A stretch of DNA of 64,000 nt from Fodinibacter sp963834965 (GCA_963834965.1 CAWIEI010000015.1:1-64000); one strand, 5' to 3'. Counted from the stretch's first letter, positions 44,325-51,995 are shown. Translations and numbers: made by a program. The notes: generated by a model not told the origin, from the sequence alone.

Positions 44325-44813
44325 TCAGGGGACAGGGTCGATGTTGACGACCAAGCCCAGACCCTCTTGCAGGGGCGTCGGCACCGAGGGATCCGTGGCG
44401 AGCGTGCAGAAGCGTGCCCGGTCCGACCGGAACAAGTAGTCATTGAGCGCGTGGATGGTCCAGAAGTTCGTCGCCCGTGGCTTCGTCCGGCCCCACGCGG
44501 CCCCGCCGTGGCTGATGACTCCGTCGACCGTCAGTTGCCCGTGGCCCTGTGACACGGTGTAGGTCTGGAAGGCGAGAATCCAATCGCTGAGGTGCGGCCC
44601 GACCAGGCCATCTTGTGGGTAGATCGAGTCGATGGCGTGTTCGGAGGTCAGGGGATCGACCTGACCCCACGTTGGTGGCAGCGGCCAACTGCTGTCGTAC
44701 ATTGCGCTGAACAAGAGGTACTGCACGAGCATCACGTCAAGCTGACTGTTGGGATAGTTTCCATTGCCGACCGAGCTCTCGACGTCGTAGAAGGGCGGGT
44801 AGGTGAATGTCAT
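44325..44813 (-). CDS. 162-aa small cassette protein, peptidoglycan-binding-like
   Basis: First gene of the leftward run. The order of blocks is QLDVMLVQYLLFSAMYD, then HLSDWILAFQTYTVSQ, GQLTVDGVISHGG, and NFWTIHALNDYLFRSDR followed by PSVPTPLQEGL. A DVxLVQYLL helix, a WIxxFQ helix and a VDGxI strand are the parts of peptidoglycan-binding-like domains, here somewhat altered. It has no signal peptide. Codon use is less GC-rich than the giants that follow, and 270 bases separate it from the 761-aa gene. Function unknown; a targeting or attachment role is only a guess. Confidence 0.65.
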   Translation of the reverse strand: MTFTYPPFYDVESSVGNGNYPNSQLDVMLVQYLLFSAMYDSSWPLPPTWGQVDPLTSEHAIDSIYPQDGLVGPHLSDWILAFQTYTVSQGHGQLTVDGVISHGGAAWGRTKPRATNFWTIHALNDYLFRSDRARFCTLATDPSVPTPLQEGLGLVVNIDPVP

Positions 44814-45169
44814 CGTGGTGTGGTCCTGTCTCCCTGACAGTTCTGGCCTGAGGTTGTTTCTGAGTCAGTGCTAGAGATTCGCGGTGAATCACACAACATC
44901 GCCGTGGTCCTACGCTGGTCGTATCGTCTCGTTCTGCTCGGTGACTGGCAAGGCGCTGAACTCGTGTCAACGGCAAGAACATGTGCCAGGTGGCGATCGA
45001 TCGTCCCGGGTACCGCCCACGTCGGCTCATGGTCCGTTCCCATCACGCGACTGGAACCGATTCGTGCGTCCTGCTGCGCTGTCACGCTGCCTCACAGTGG
45101 GCGAAGTGGGACGCCCACCGTGGGCGGAGAGACGCGACTCGAGCCGGCCTTCACAAAGTCCGCTTAGGG
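44814..45169. other. Upstream region of the giant-protein cassette
   Basis: About 355 lower-GC bases before the first cassette gene. It holds the paired palindromes at 45089-45126 and a partial match CGCCCACGTCGGC near 45014. The promoter of the whole leftward run should be here. No gene is supported. Confidence 0.5.
45089..45126. promoter_or_regulatory. Paired palindromes upstream of the giant-protein cassette
   Basis: GCCTCACAGTGGGCG (45089-45103) and the perfect palindrome CGCCCACCGTGGGCG (45112-45126), with starts 23 bases apart and AAGTGGGA between. The whole element aligns without gaps with 34015-34052. It lies about 275 bases before the 162-aa gene, as the other copy lies about 230 bases before paralogue A. 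A shared operator for both units is the simplest reading. Confidence 0.6.
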
Positions 45170-45448
45170 CTATTCACCTGACCGGACTGCCGTGCGTACG
45201 ATCTCGCGCCAGGGGCGTTCGGCGAGTGGCCGGTCCAGGCTGGGTGGGTGGCCTCGCCGGGTCGGTGGCCGTGGCGTGATGCGCTTGGGCTTCGGCTTGG
45301 CGACCAGGTCGCGGTAGCGCACCGGCTCGTGTGTGACGGCGAGCTGCAGCACGCGGTAGAAGTGCATGCCGCGGGCGCGAGAGCGGCGTCGGTTGAAGCG
45401 GAAGACGAACTCGTTCAGGTAGCTCTGCAGGTGAAAGGTGCAAACCCT
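45170..45448 (-). pseudogene. C-terminal remnant of an IS1595-family transposase
   Basis: An open stretch of 92 codons reads HLQSYLNEFVFRFNRRRS, then ARGMHFYRVLQLAVTHEPVR, then a basic Pro/Arg tail. The first block is the typical end of ISXO2/IS1595-type transposases. An in-frame stop lies directly upstream (45449-45451) and the catalytic core is absent. No terminal inverted repeat was identified. It is an old insertion-sequence scar inside the island. Confidence 0.7.
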
Positions 45449-45524
45449 TCACGGCAAGTGGCTCTCGATCGACGGGCGGACCCGGGGGTGGCAGCCTCGA
45501 TGTCGCCCTTCCAGTGATGTGGTG

Positions 45525-45844
45525 TCAGCGCTTGCGGATGGCCGCGGCCAGGTCGGCGAGTTGGTTCTCGACGATGTCCAGGACGAGTTGGGGGTTCACG
45601 CGGAAGTACTCTGCACGACGGTGTTCCGAAGAGCTGCGATTGATGCCCACGGCACAGCCGGCATGGAAGCCCGCGTCTCGTCGGAGAGCGACCGCACAGC
45701 CTCGCCGATGACGGCGAGGTTGCGCAGCACTGCGTCGTAGGCCATGGACGCGAGCTCACCGGATCCCAGGAAGGACGCGTACTCCTGACACCGCTCGATG
45801 GCACCCAGAATGTCGGCGAACCGCTCGTCCTCGGAGCGGCTCAC
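45525..45844 (-). pseudogene. HepT-type RNase toxin, broken by a one-base deletion
   Basis: The frame opens MSRSEDERFADILGAIERCQEY and follows the HepT/DUF86 helices (LRNLAVIGEAVRSLSDETR, VPWASIAALRNT). At 45611/45612 one base is missing. Reading then needs a frame change to give VVHEYFRVNPQLVLDIVENQ and the end LADLAAAIRKR. The intact sequence would hold the catalytic RxxxxH motif (R-N-T-V-V-H), and the missing base falls right at the His codon. As it stands the product ends four codons later. The GTG start overlaps the mntA stop, as usual for this pair. Confidence 0.75.
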
Positions 45845-46161
45845 ACCGCCACCGCGTCAGCAAGAGCGCTGGACGAGACCTCGCCACGTAGCAGCGAGGT
45901 GGCAACAACATCAACCTTGGTCCCGAGCAGCTCGGTCAGCTCCTCGGCGATGCCGGACACGCGCAGCAGTTCATTTCCGCCACCGGGCGTCAGATCGACC
46001 AGCAGGTCGATGTCGCTGCCGGGCGTGGCGTCGCCGCGGGCCACAGAACCGAACAGTCGGGCGTTGGTTGCGGCGTACCGACCGAGAATCTCGTCAAGGG
46101 CGCGGCGATGGTCGGCGATCGCTGCGCGCAACGACTCGCTCGGCGTCGCCACGGTTGTCAT
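45841..46161 (-). CDS. MntA-type nucleotidyltransferase antitoxin
   Basis: A 106-residue minimal nucleotidyltransferase. The motif is ARLFGSVARGDATPGSDIDL, i.e. GS-x10-D-x-D, near residues 37-55, with a later strand KVDVVATSLL. MntA antitoxins transfer AMP to the Tyr of their HepT partner and so silence it. This gene is intact while its hepT neighbour carries a frameshift. The ATG at 46159-46161 matches family length; the longer opening upstream has no coding character. The pair marks typical island cargo. Confidence 0.85.
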   Translation of the reverse strand: MTTVATPSESLRAAIADHRRALDEILGRYAATNARLFGSVARGDATPGSDIDLLVDLTPGGGNELLRVSGIAEELTELLGTKVDVVATSLLRGEVSSSALADAVAV

Positions 46162-46318
46162 GGAGCCAGCGTACGGGCCGAACCACATCGGGGTCGGCAG
46201 CGCGATCGAACGCCGCACGGTGGGCCGGGGGTCCCGTCGTGGGACGCGGGCGCGTCATTACTACGTGACACTGCACGTGGCTCTCCGCACGACGTTCTCC
46301 GCCGGTTGACTCTGCCGC

Positions 46319-47116
46319 GTGAGCAAGAAGAGACCGCTGCCGTCGGACCCCGCCGCGATCAAGGAGTGGATGGCCGCCCTGAGCCGGGAGGAGCTGGCCG
46401 AGCTGACCAGGGCGGTCCTCGGCGGCGAGCTGGCCGGTAGCCTGCGAGGCCGGGCCGCTGTGGAGGAGGCCGCCACCCGGGAGATCGACCTGGCGCCGCC
46501 CCCGGACGGGCCGAGCCTGCTGACGCTGACCATCGAGCTGCGCGGATCCAAGCCCAGGATCTGGCGCCGGCTGTCGCTGCCGGGCGACCTCACCCTCCAC
46601 GAGGTGCACCCGCTGTTCCAGGCGGCCATGGGGTGGACCAACGCGCACCTTCATCACTTCCAACCCGGCACCGGGCGAACCTACGAGTCTTCGTACTTCC
46701 TCACCGAGTTCGACATCGAGGAAGGCGACGAGGGGACGCCCGAGACCGGCGTCCGCCTTGACCAGGTCCTGCGAACCCCCGGGGACCGGTTGACCTACCT
46801 CTACGACTTCGGCGACGACTGGGAGCACCGCGTCACCCTCGAGTCAGTTGCCCCGCTGACACCGGACAACCGCAAACCGGCGTGCCTGGCCGGCGCCAAG
46901 GCGTGCCCGCCCGAGGACGTCGGCGGCGTCCACGGGCATCAGGAGCTCGCGGCCTGGCTCCGGGCCGGCGCCCCCGCCGACCAGGTTCCCGAACCGTTCG
47001 ACGACGCCGAGCACGCCCACGACTGGCTTCCGGTGGACTACGACCCCGACGAGTTCGAGGCGGCCGAGGCCACCACAGCGATGCGGCGATGGGCCGGCGG
47101 CGAGCACCTGCCCTGA
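46319..47116 (+). CDS. Plasmid pRiA4b ORF-3 family protein
   Basis: A 265-residue protein. Residues ~60-235 are the pRiA4b ORF-3 (IS1096 TnpR-like) domain: LTLTIELRGSKPRIWRRLSL, LHEVHPLFQAAMGWTNAHLH, TYLYDFGDDWEHRVTLESV and the Cys-rich KPACLAGAKACPPEDVGG. The N-terminal ~55 residues are a charged helical extension. The domain is common on plasmids and transposons; its function is unknown. The start is a GTG. It is the only rightward intact gene of the island, next to its right edge. Confidence 0.85.
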   Translation: MSKKRPLPSDPAAIKEWMAALSREELAELTRAVLGGELAGSLRGRAAVEEAATREIDLAPPPDGPSLLTLTIELRGSKPRIWRRLSLPGDLTLHEVHPLFQAAMGWTNAHLHHFQPGTGRTYESSYFLTEFDIEEGDEGTPETGVRLDQVLRTPGDRLTYLYDFGDDWEHRVTLESVAPLTPDNRKPACLAGAKACPPEDVGGVHGHQELAAWLRAGAPADQVPEPFDDAEHAHDWLPVDYDPDEFEAAEATTAMRRWAGGEHLP

Positions 47117-47321
47117 CACGGCGTGCCCGACGGACTAGCCGAGCTGGTGCAGCGGCTTCGTGGCGGGCCCGGACGACCGCCGTCGACAGGATGGCGGCTC
47201 TGGGCCCGCGACGTCCCGTGCACCTGGACGAGGACGAGGCGCGCGTCGCCGCACGACCCCGCCGACGGCCACACGGGTCGATGGGTGGCGCCAGCGAGCT
47301 GCATGATCGGGCGGGAAACGA

Positions 47322-47336
47322 TGCATAGCCGATGCA
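47322..47336. repeat. Palindrome TGCAT-N5-ATGCA, right copy
   Basis: TGCATAGCCGATGCA, 14 of 15 bases identical to 29651-29665. It lies 27 bases inside the right attachment site. A further GATGCAT repeats within it, giving a cluster of half-sites. Confidence 0.55.
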
Positions 47337-47350
47337 TGTGCAAACGAAAA

Positions 47351-47383
47351 GCCCCCGACGTTGCGTTTCCGCAGGTCAGGGGC
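47351..47383 (-). terminator. tRNA-Asn terminator
   Basis: Read leftward: GCCCC-T-GAC, an inner TGCG-GAAA-CGCA hairpin, GTC-GGGGGC and then TTTT. A classical intrinsic terminator directly downstream of tRNA-Asn. Its close relative at 29444-29487 is the displaced original. Confidence 0.8.
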
Positions 47384-47419
47384 CTCTCTCGCCGCTCCCC
47401 CGGTTGGACTCGAACCAAC
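47363..47419. repeat. Right attachment site (attR) within tRNA-Asn and terminator
   Basis: The counterpart of 29461-29517: 57 bases, ungapped, about 47 identical. It covers the terminator's 3' half and the tRNA acceptor end plus T arm. The island lies between the two copies and restores a complete tRNA here. Confidence 0.8.
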
Positions 47420-47467
47420 AACCTGCCGATTAACAGTCGGCTGCTCTGCCAATTGAGCTACAGGGGA
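47395..47467 (-). tRNA. tRNA-Asn (anticodon GTT)
   Basis: A 73-nt cloverleaf read leftward: acceptor TCCCCTG/CGGGGGA, D arm GCTC/GAGC, anticodon arm CCGA/TCGG with loop CTGTTAA (GTT, asparagine), and T arm GTTGG/CCAAC with loop TTCGAGT. CCA is not encoded. A good terminator follows. Its 3' end is the integration site of the island. Confidence 0.95.
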
Positions 47468-47546
47468 AAGCCTGCCGCGGGATCGCCGCAGCAGCGCCCG
47501 GCAACGATAGCAAAGGGGTGAGCCATGTCCGAAAACGCCCGCTGTC

Positions 47547-48080
47547 TCAGTCGAGCCCGACCTGCTCGCGCACCCGGGCCAGGCCCACACGCACCTGCTC
47601 GGATACCCCCGGGTCGGTGCTGCGCACCCCCGGCCCGAGCAGCACCTGGCTGAGCAGGCTACGGGTGGTGAGGTCCTCGCGCACGACCACCCGGGCGGTG
47701 CGCCGGTTGCCGAGGTCGATCGCCTCGGAGAGCACCACCGACGCCTGCACGCGCTCGCGCAGCGTCTCGGGCAGCGACTGCGGGTCGGGCAGCACGAACC
47801 GCGCAGGCCGCTCGCCGTCGACCCAGGTGACGCGCAGTGAGCCGTCCTCGCCGCTCCACAGGCCGGCATCCACGAGGTGCCACGGCCGCGACAGCGAGAC
47901 GGCCAGGCCGTCGGGGCCGGGGGCGACGGCATACAGGCGGTGCCGGCCGGCGACGACGGTGATGCCGCTGCCCTCCTCGACCGCCCAAGCGAGCAGCTTC
48001 TCGTGCTCCCCGGGGGCGATCGCCACGGCCACGTCGGACGGCACGGCGGGGCGGCGCAGGCCCGACCACTCCAGCTTCAC
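47547..48080 (-). CDS. Conserved hypothetical protein behind dnaG
   Basis: A 177-residue protein, family not recognised. It opens MKLEWSGLRRPAVPSDVAVA and alternates short strands, e.g. GITVVAGRHRLYAVAPG, AVSLSRPWHLVDAGLWSG and RVTWVDGERPARFVLPD, which suggests a small PH-like or beta-sandwich fold. The C-terminal half is helical with many Arg/Val. There is no signal peptide or membrane span. The ATG overlaps the dnaG stop by four bases, so the two genes are coupled, and homologues appear in the same place in related genomes as far as I recall. Function unknown. Confidence 0.7.
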   Translation of the reverse strand: MKLEWSGLRRPAVPSDVAVAIAPGEHEKLLAWAVEEGSGITVVAGRHRLYAVAPGPDGLAVSLSRPWHLVDAGLWSGEDGSLRVTWVDGERPARFVLPDPQSLPETLRERVQASVVLSEAIDLGNRRTARVVVREDLTTRSLLSQVLLGPGVRSTDPGVSEQVRVGLARVREQVGLD

Positions 48081-50014
48081 GACGAGAGCCGTTCGCGAAG
48101 GGCGACCCGCTCGAGCTCGAGGCGGTGCAGGGCCATGGTGCGCTCCCGGAGGTCGGCGGGGTCGGAGTCGGGGTCGTTCTGCACGCGCCGAACCGAGGCC
48201 ATCGCATCGGCGATGAGCCGGCCGAGCTGGGCGTCGCGCACCCCGACGACGAGCGAGTCGAGGTAGCGCTGCGGCGGCAGTCCGGACGAGGAGTCGAAGC
48301 GGGTGGGTAGCGGGGCGACGGACAGCTCGGAGACCAGCCCCCGCACTGCCAGGGGGGCCGCCTCACCGACCGCTGCCACCCAGGCCGCGGTCGAGGCCTT
48401 GCGGGCGGTGGGGGCGGCGATGCGGATGCCGTCGAGCACGGCCCGGTGCGCGGGCGCCACGAATGCCTCGGGTCGCAGCGAGTCGACGGCCTCGTCGGCG
48501 AACTGGCTGGGGTACTGGATGAGGGCCTGGAGCAGCTGGCGCTCGGTGAAGACGACGGGGTCGCGCAGGTCGGGCACGGGCAGGGGTGCCGCTTCCCCGG
48601 GCGCGGGCTCGGGCACCTCGTCGGTGCCGGCCGGGGAGTGCCGTGGGTCGGCCGCCTCGTCGTGGCGCACCCGCCCGGCCTTCTTGACCTCGGCGGCCAT
48701 CTGCTCCACCTCGATGCCGAGCCACCCCGACACCGTGCGGGTGTACTCGGGGCGCAGGCTGGTGTCGCGGATCGAGCCGATGATGGGGGCCACCGCCTTC
48801 ATGGCCTGCACCCGGCCCTCTGCGGTGTCGAGGTCGAACCGGCGGATGGTGGTGCGCACGGCGAACTCGAACATCGGCACGGCATCGTCGACAAGGGCGC
48901 GCACGGCGGCATCCCCCTTGGCGATGCGCAGCTCACACGGGTCCATCCCGTCGGGGGCCACTGCGACGAACGACTGGGCGGCCCAGCGCTGGTCCTCGCC
49001 GAAGGCCTTCATCGCCGCCTTCTGGCCGGCGGCGTCACCGTCGAAGGTGAAGATGACGCGGGCCTGGGGGCCGTCGGTCTCGTCGCGCATGATGCGGCGC
49101 AGGATCTTGATGTGGTCGACGCCGAAGGCCGTGCCGCAGGTGGCCACCGCGCCCTCGACGCCGCTGAGGTGCGCGGCCATGACGTCGGTGTAGCCCTCGA
49201 CCACGATCGCGCGGCGCTCGGTGGAGATCGCCTTCTTGGCGGCGTCGAGCCCGTAGAGCACCTGCGACTTCTTGTAGATCGGCGTCTCGGAGGTGTTGAG
49301 GTACTTCGCAGCGATCCGGTCGTCGTCGAACAGGCGCCGGGCGCCGAAGCCGACCGTGTCGCCGGTGGTGTCGCGGATCGGCCAGACCAGGCGGCCCCGG
49401 AACCGGTCGTAGAGACCGCGGCTGCCCCGCCCGGACAGCCCGCCGGTGACCATCTCGTCCTCGGTGAAGCCGCGCTCGCGCAGGTGGCGGCTGAGTGCCT
49501 CGCCGCCCGGGGGGGCGAAGCCGATGCCGAACCGCTCGGCGGCCGCGCCGTCGAAGCCACGCTCGCGCAGGAAGTCGCGGCCGACGCGGGCGTCCGGCTT
49601 GCCGGTGTCGAGCAGCAGGGAGGCGTAGAACTCCTGGGCCACCCGGTGGGCCTCGATGAGCCGCGAGCGCTTACCCAGGCTCATGCCGCCCTCGCGGGGG
49701 CCGCCGCCCTCCTCGTAGCGCAGCTCGATGCCGAGCTTGGCCGCGAGCCGCTCGATGGACTCGGTGAAGGTGAGGTGCTCGACCTTCTGCACGAACGAGA
49801 TGACGTCGCCGCCCTCGCCGCAGCCGAAGCAGTGGTAGCTGCCGACGGTCGGGCGCACCGTGAAACTGGGGGTCTTCTCGTCGTGGAACGGGCACAGGCC
49901 CTTCAGGCTCCCCACCCCCGCCGGGCGCAGGGTCACGTGGTCGCGCACGACATCCTCGATGGACGTGCGCTCCTTGACCGTCGCGATGTCCTCGGCACGG
50001 ATCCGACCCGCCAC
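48077..50014 (-). CDS. dnaG: DNA primase
   Basis: A 645-residue primase that makes RNA primers at the replication fork. The N-terminal CHC2 zinc finger has Cys41, His44, Cys62 and Cys65 (CPFHDEK ... YHCFGCG). The Toprim domain shows EGYTDVMAAHLSGV near residue 272 and FTFDGDAAGQKAA further on. The C-terminal helicase-binding part starts near residue 490 after a Pro/Glu-rich linker. The GTG start has an excellent AGGAAGGAGG ribosome site three to four bases upstream. Confidence 0.96.
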   Translation of the reverse strand: MAGRIRAEDIATVKERTSIEDVVRDHVTLRPAGVGSLKGLCPFHDEKTPSFTVRPTVGSYHCFGCGEGGDVISFVQKVEHLTFTESIERLAAKLGIELRYEEGGGPREGGMSLGKRSRLIEAHRVAQEFYASLLLDTGKPDARVGRDFLRERGFDGAAAERFGIGFAPPGGEALSRHLRERGFTEDEMVTGGLSGRGSRGLYDRFRGRLVWPIRDTTGDTVGFGARRLFDDDRIAAKYLNTSETPIYKKSQVLYGLDAAKKAISTERRAIVVEGYTDVMAAHLSGVEGAVATCGTAFGVDHIKILRRIMRDETDGPQARVIFTFDGDAAGQKAAMKAFGEDQRWAAQSFVAVAPDGMDPCELRIAKGDAAVRALVDDAVPMFEFAVRTTIRRFDLDTAEGRVQAMKAVAPIIGSIRDTSLRPEYTRTVSGWLGIEVEQMAAEVKKAGRVRHDEAADPRHSPAGTDEVPEPAPGEAAPLPVPDLRDPVVFTERQLLQALIQYPSQFADEAVDSLRPEAFVAPAHRAVLDGIRIAAPTARKASTAAWVAAVGEAAPLAVRGLVSELSVAPLPTRFDSSSGLPPQRYLDSLVVGVRDAQLGRLIADAMASVRRVQNDPDSDPADLRERTMALHRLELERVALRERLSS

Positions 50015-50062
50015 TGACCCTCCTTCCTGGCGCTCGCTCTACTCCCTCGGCTGTGCGCGAGT

Positions 50063-51322
50063 CTAGGTCGTCGCCGGACGGCACCAGCGACGGTGCAGGT
50101 CGAGCGCCCGGACGTCGGTGAGCGAGGCGACCTGGTCGACGAGCACCCGCAGGGCGGCAGCCTCACCATCGGCGGAATCCCAGTCGTGGCGCAGGTCGGG
50201 GTCGAGCCGGTCGGGGTCGGCCTCGAAGGCGGCGACCAGCTCGGCCACCACCTCGCGCTGGCGAACGTGCAGCGCCACCCGCTCGGCGGCGTGCATGACG
50301 TAGTGGGCGGCGACGGCCTTGAGCACCGCGCACTCGGCGCGGGCCTCGCGGGGCACGACGAGCCGCCCGCCGTGCCGGGTGAGCGGCCCGGGGCCGTGCT
50401 CGGCACGGGTGGCCTGCTCGACGGCGACCACGAAGCGACCGATGAGGCGCGAGGTCATGTCCTTCAGCGCCGCCAGCGACGGGCGGGACCCGTCGTAGGT
50501 GTCGGGCACCGCCCCGGTGCCGAGCAGCCGCTCCAGGGCCTGCGCCAGCTCGGCGGGGGTCAGCCCCGGCTCGTAGACCTCCCCCGCCACCGCGAGCACC
50601 GCCTCGACGTCGGTGCGCTCGCGCAGCAGCCGCGGGTCGAGCCACCCGGACGCGACGGCATCCTCGACGTCGTGGACCGAGTAGGCGACGTCGTCGGACC
50701 AGTCCATGACCTCGGCCTCGACCGATCGGTGGCCGTCGGGTGCGCCGGCGCGGAACCAGTCGAACACCTCGAGGTCGTCGTCGTAGACGCCGAACTTCAT
50801 CGTGGGGTGCGGGCCCCGGCCACGCCGCCACGGGTACTTGGTGGCGGCATCCAGGCTGGCCCGGGTGAGGTTGAGCCCGGCGGGGCGGCCGTCGGGGTGG
50901 GCCCGCTTGGGCTCGAGCCGGGTCAGGATGCGCAGGGTCTGGGCATTGCCCTCGAACCCGCCGATGCCGGCCGCCACGGCGTCGAGTGCGGTCTCGCCGT
51001 TGTGTCCGAAGGGAGGGTGGCCGAGGTCGTGCGCGAGGCAGGCGGTGTCGACCAGGTCGGCGCTGCAGCCCAGCGCTGCACCGAACTCGCGGCCGATCTG
51101 CGCGACCTCGAGGGAGTGCGTGAGCCGGTTGCGCACGAAGTCATCGCTCGCCGGCTGCACCACCTGGGTCTTGGCCGACAGGCGGCGCAGGCTCGCCGAG
51201 TGCACCAGCCGGGCGCGGTCCCGGGCGAAGTCGTCGCGGTCGGCCCGCTTGTGGGCGGGGTCCTCGGCGACCCAGCGCTCGCGGTCGGCCTCTGTGTAGG
51301 TGTCGCGAACGGTGTACGTCAC
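50063..51322 (-). CDS. dgt: Deoxyguanosinetriphosphate triphosphohydrolase-like (dNTPase)
   Basis: A 419-residue HD-domain dNTPase that hydrolyses dNTP to deoxynucleoside and triphosphate. Signatures are RLVHSASLRRLSAKTQV, NRLTHSLEVAQIGRE (first His) and CLAHDLGHPPFGHNGE (the HD pair). A later VMDWSDDVAYSVHDVEDA carries the last metal ligand. It belongs to the shorter (~420 residue) class. The start GTG follows the hexamer TAGGGT by six bases. dgt and dnaG are adjacent in most actinobacteria. Confidence 0.93.
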   Translation of the reverse strand: MTYTVRDTYTEADRERWVAEDPAHKRADRDDFARDRARLVHSASLRRLSAKTQVVQPASDDFVRNRLTHSLEVAQIGREFGAALGCSADLVDTACLAHDLGHPPFGHNGETALDAVAAGIGGFEGNAQTLRILTRLEPKRAHPDGRPAGLNLTRASLDAATKYPWRRGRGPHPTMKFGVYDDDLEVFDWFRAGAPDGHRSVEAEVMDWSDDVAYSVHDVEDAVASGWLDPRLLRERTDVEAVLAVAGEVYEPGLTPAELAQALERLLGTGAVPDTYDGSRPSLAALKDMTSRLIGRFVVAVEQATRAEHGPGPLTRHGGRLVVPREARAECAVLKAVAAHYVMHAAERVALHVRQREVVAELVAAFEADPDRLDPDLRHDWDSADGEAAALRVLVDQVASLTDVRALDLHRRWCRPATT

Positions 51323-51326
51323 GCGC

Positions 51327-51995
51327 TCACCCTAGGCGGGCCGCCTCCGCCGCCGCTGCCGCCCGCTGGACCCACTTCGGCTCGATGCCGTAGCGCTGGC
51401 TCGCGATGAGCACTCCCGTCGCGCAGCACTCGACGAGCTGGTCGACCCGCCGCTGCCGCGTGACCTCCTGCTTGGCCGTCATGACCCAGTGCGACGCCAG
51501 GCGCCGGTAGGAGGGTGTGGCCTGCTCCCAGAAGGCCGCCGCGGCCGGGTCGGCGGCGAGACGACCGGCGAACTCCTCGCTGAGCTCGACGCCGTCGCCC
51601 TCGAACGAGTAGACCCCGCTGCGGTCCTCCCGGCGGCGCTCGAACGCGGCCAGGCCGCTGGGCTGCATCCGGCCCTGGGCGGTGAGCTCGGCGACGGCGT
51701 TGATGTTGATCGTCGACCAGTTGCTGCCGGGCTTGCGCGGTGTCCACCGCTGACGGCGGGTGTGCTCGTCGATGCCCTGGGCCATGCTGTCGATCCAGCC
51801 CCAGCACAGCGCCTCGCGCACCGCAGCCTCCCAGGTGAGGCCCGCGTCGGGGTGCCCCTTGCGGTAGAAGCCCATCCACAGCTCGGTCTCGGTGTCGTGG
51901 TGGGCGGCGAGCCAGCGGCCGAACTCGGCGGCATCCGCGAAGAAGACGGCGGGTCGCTCGGGAGTGCCGCCGGGAGTGCCGATCCGCGCTGCCAT
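51327..51995 (-). CDS. YdeI/OmpD-associated (DUF1905-type) protein
   Basis: A 222-residue protein of the YdeI family. Blocks are FADAAEFGRWLAAHHDTETEL, WMGFYRKGHPDAGLTWEAAV, EALCWGWIDSMAQGID and RWTPRKPGSNWSTININAV; the end is the usual VDQLVECCATGVLI. The family is called bacteriocin-protection or OmpD-associated from E. coli/Salmonella work, but the biochemistry is unclear. ATG at 51993-51995 is preceded seven bases upstream by TACCGT. It ends four bases before the dgt start. Confidence 0.85.
   Translation of the reverse strand: MAARIGTPGGTPERPAVFFADAAEFGRWLAAHHDTETELWMGFYRKGHPDAGLTWEAAVREALCWGWIDSMAQGIDEHTRRQRWTPRKPGSNWSTININAVAELTAQGRMQPSGLAAFERRREDRSGVYSFEGDGVELSEEFAGRLAADPAAAAFWEQATPSYRRLASHWVMTAKQEVTRQRRVDQLVECCATGVLIASQRYGIEPKWVQRAAAAAEAARLG
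51329..51334 (-). promoter_or_regulatory. -10 hexamer of dgt (TAGGGT)
   Basis: TAGGGT read leftward, six bases before the dgt GTG and inside the last codons of the upstream YdeI-like gene. It would give a leaderless dgt mRNA independent of read-through. Confidence 0.4.

Larger units (their letters stand above)
29461..47419. mobile_element. Genomic island integrated at tRNA-Asn
   Basis: About 18 kb bounded by the tRNA-Asn 3' duplication on the left and the intact tRNA-Asn on the right. Signs of transfer are: lower GC over several segments (30.7-33.8 and 44.3-45.2 kb), remnants of a WD40 gene and a transposase, a toxin-antitoxin module, a plasmid-type ORF-3 gene, and loss of the chromosome's GGATGCC preference. 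The main cargo is a leftward cassette of giant and small proteins of unknown function. No integrase is present, so the island is probably no longer mobile by itself or lost that end. Confidence 0.75.
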
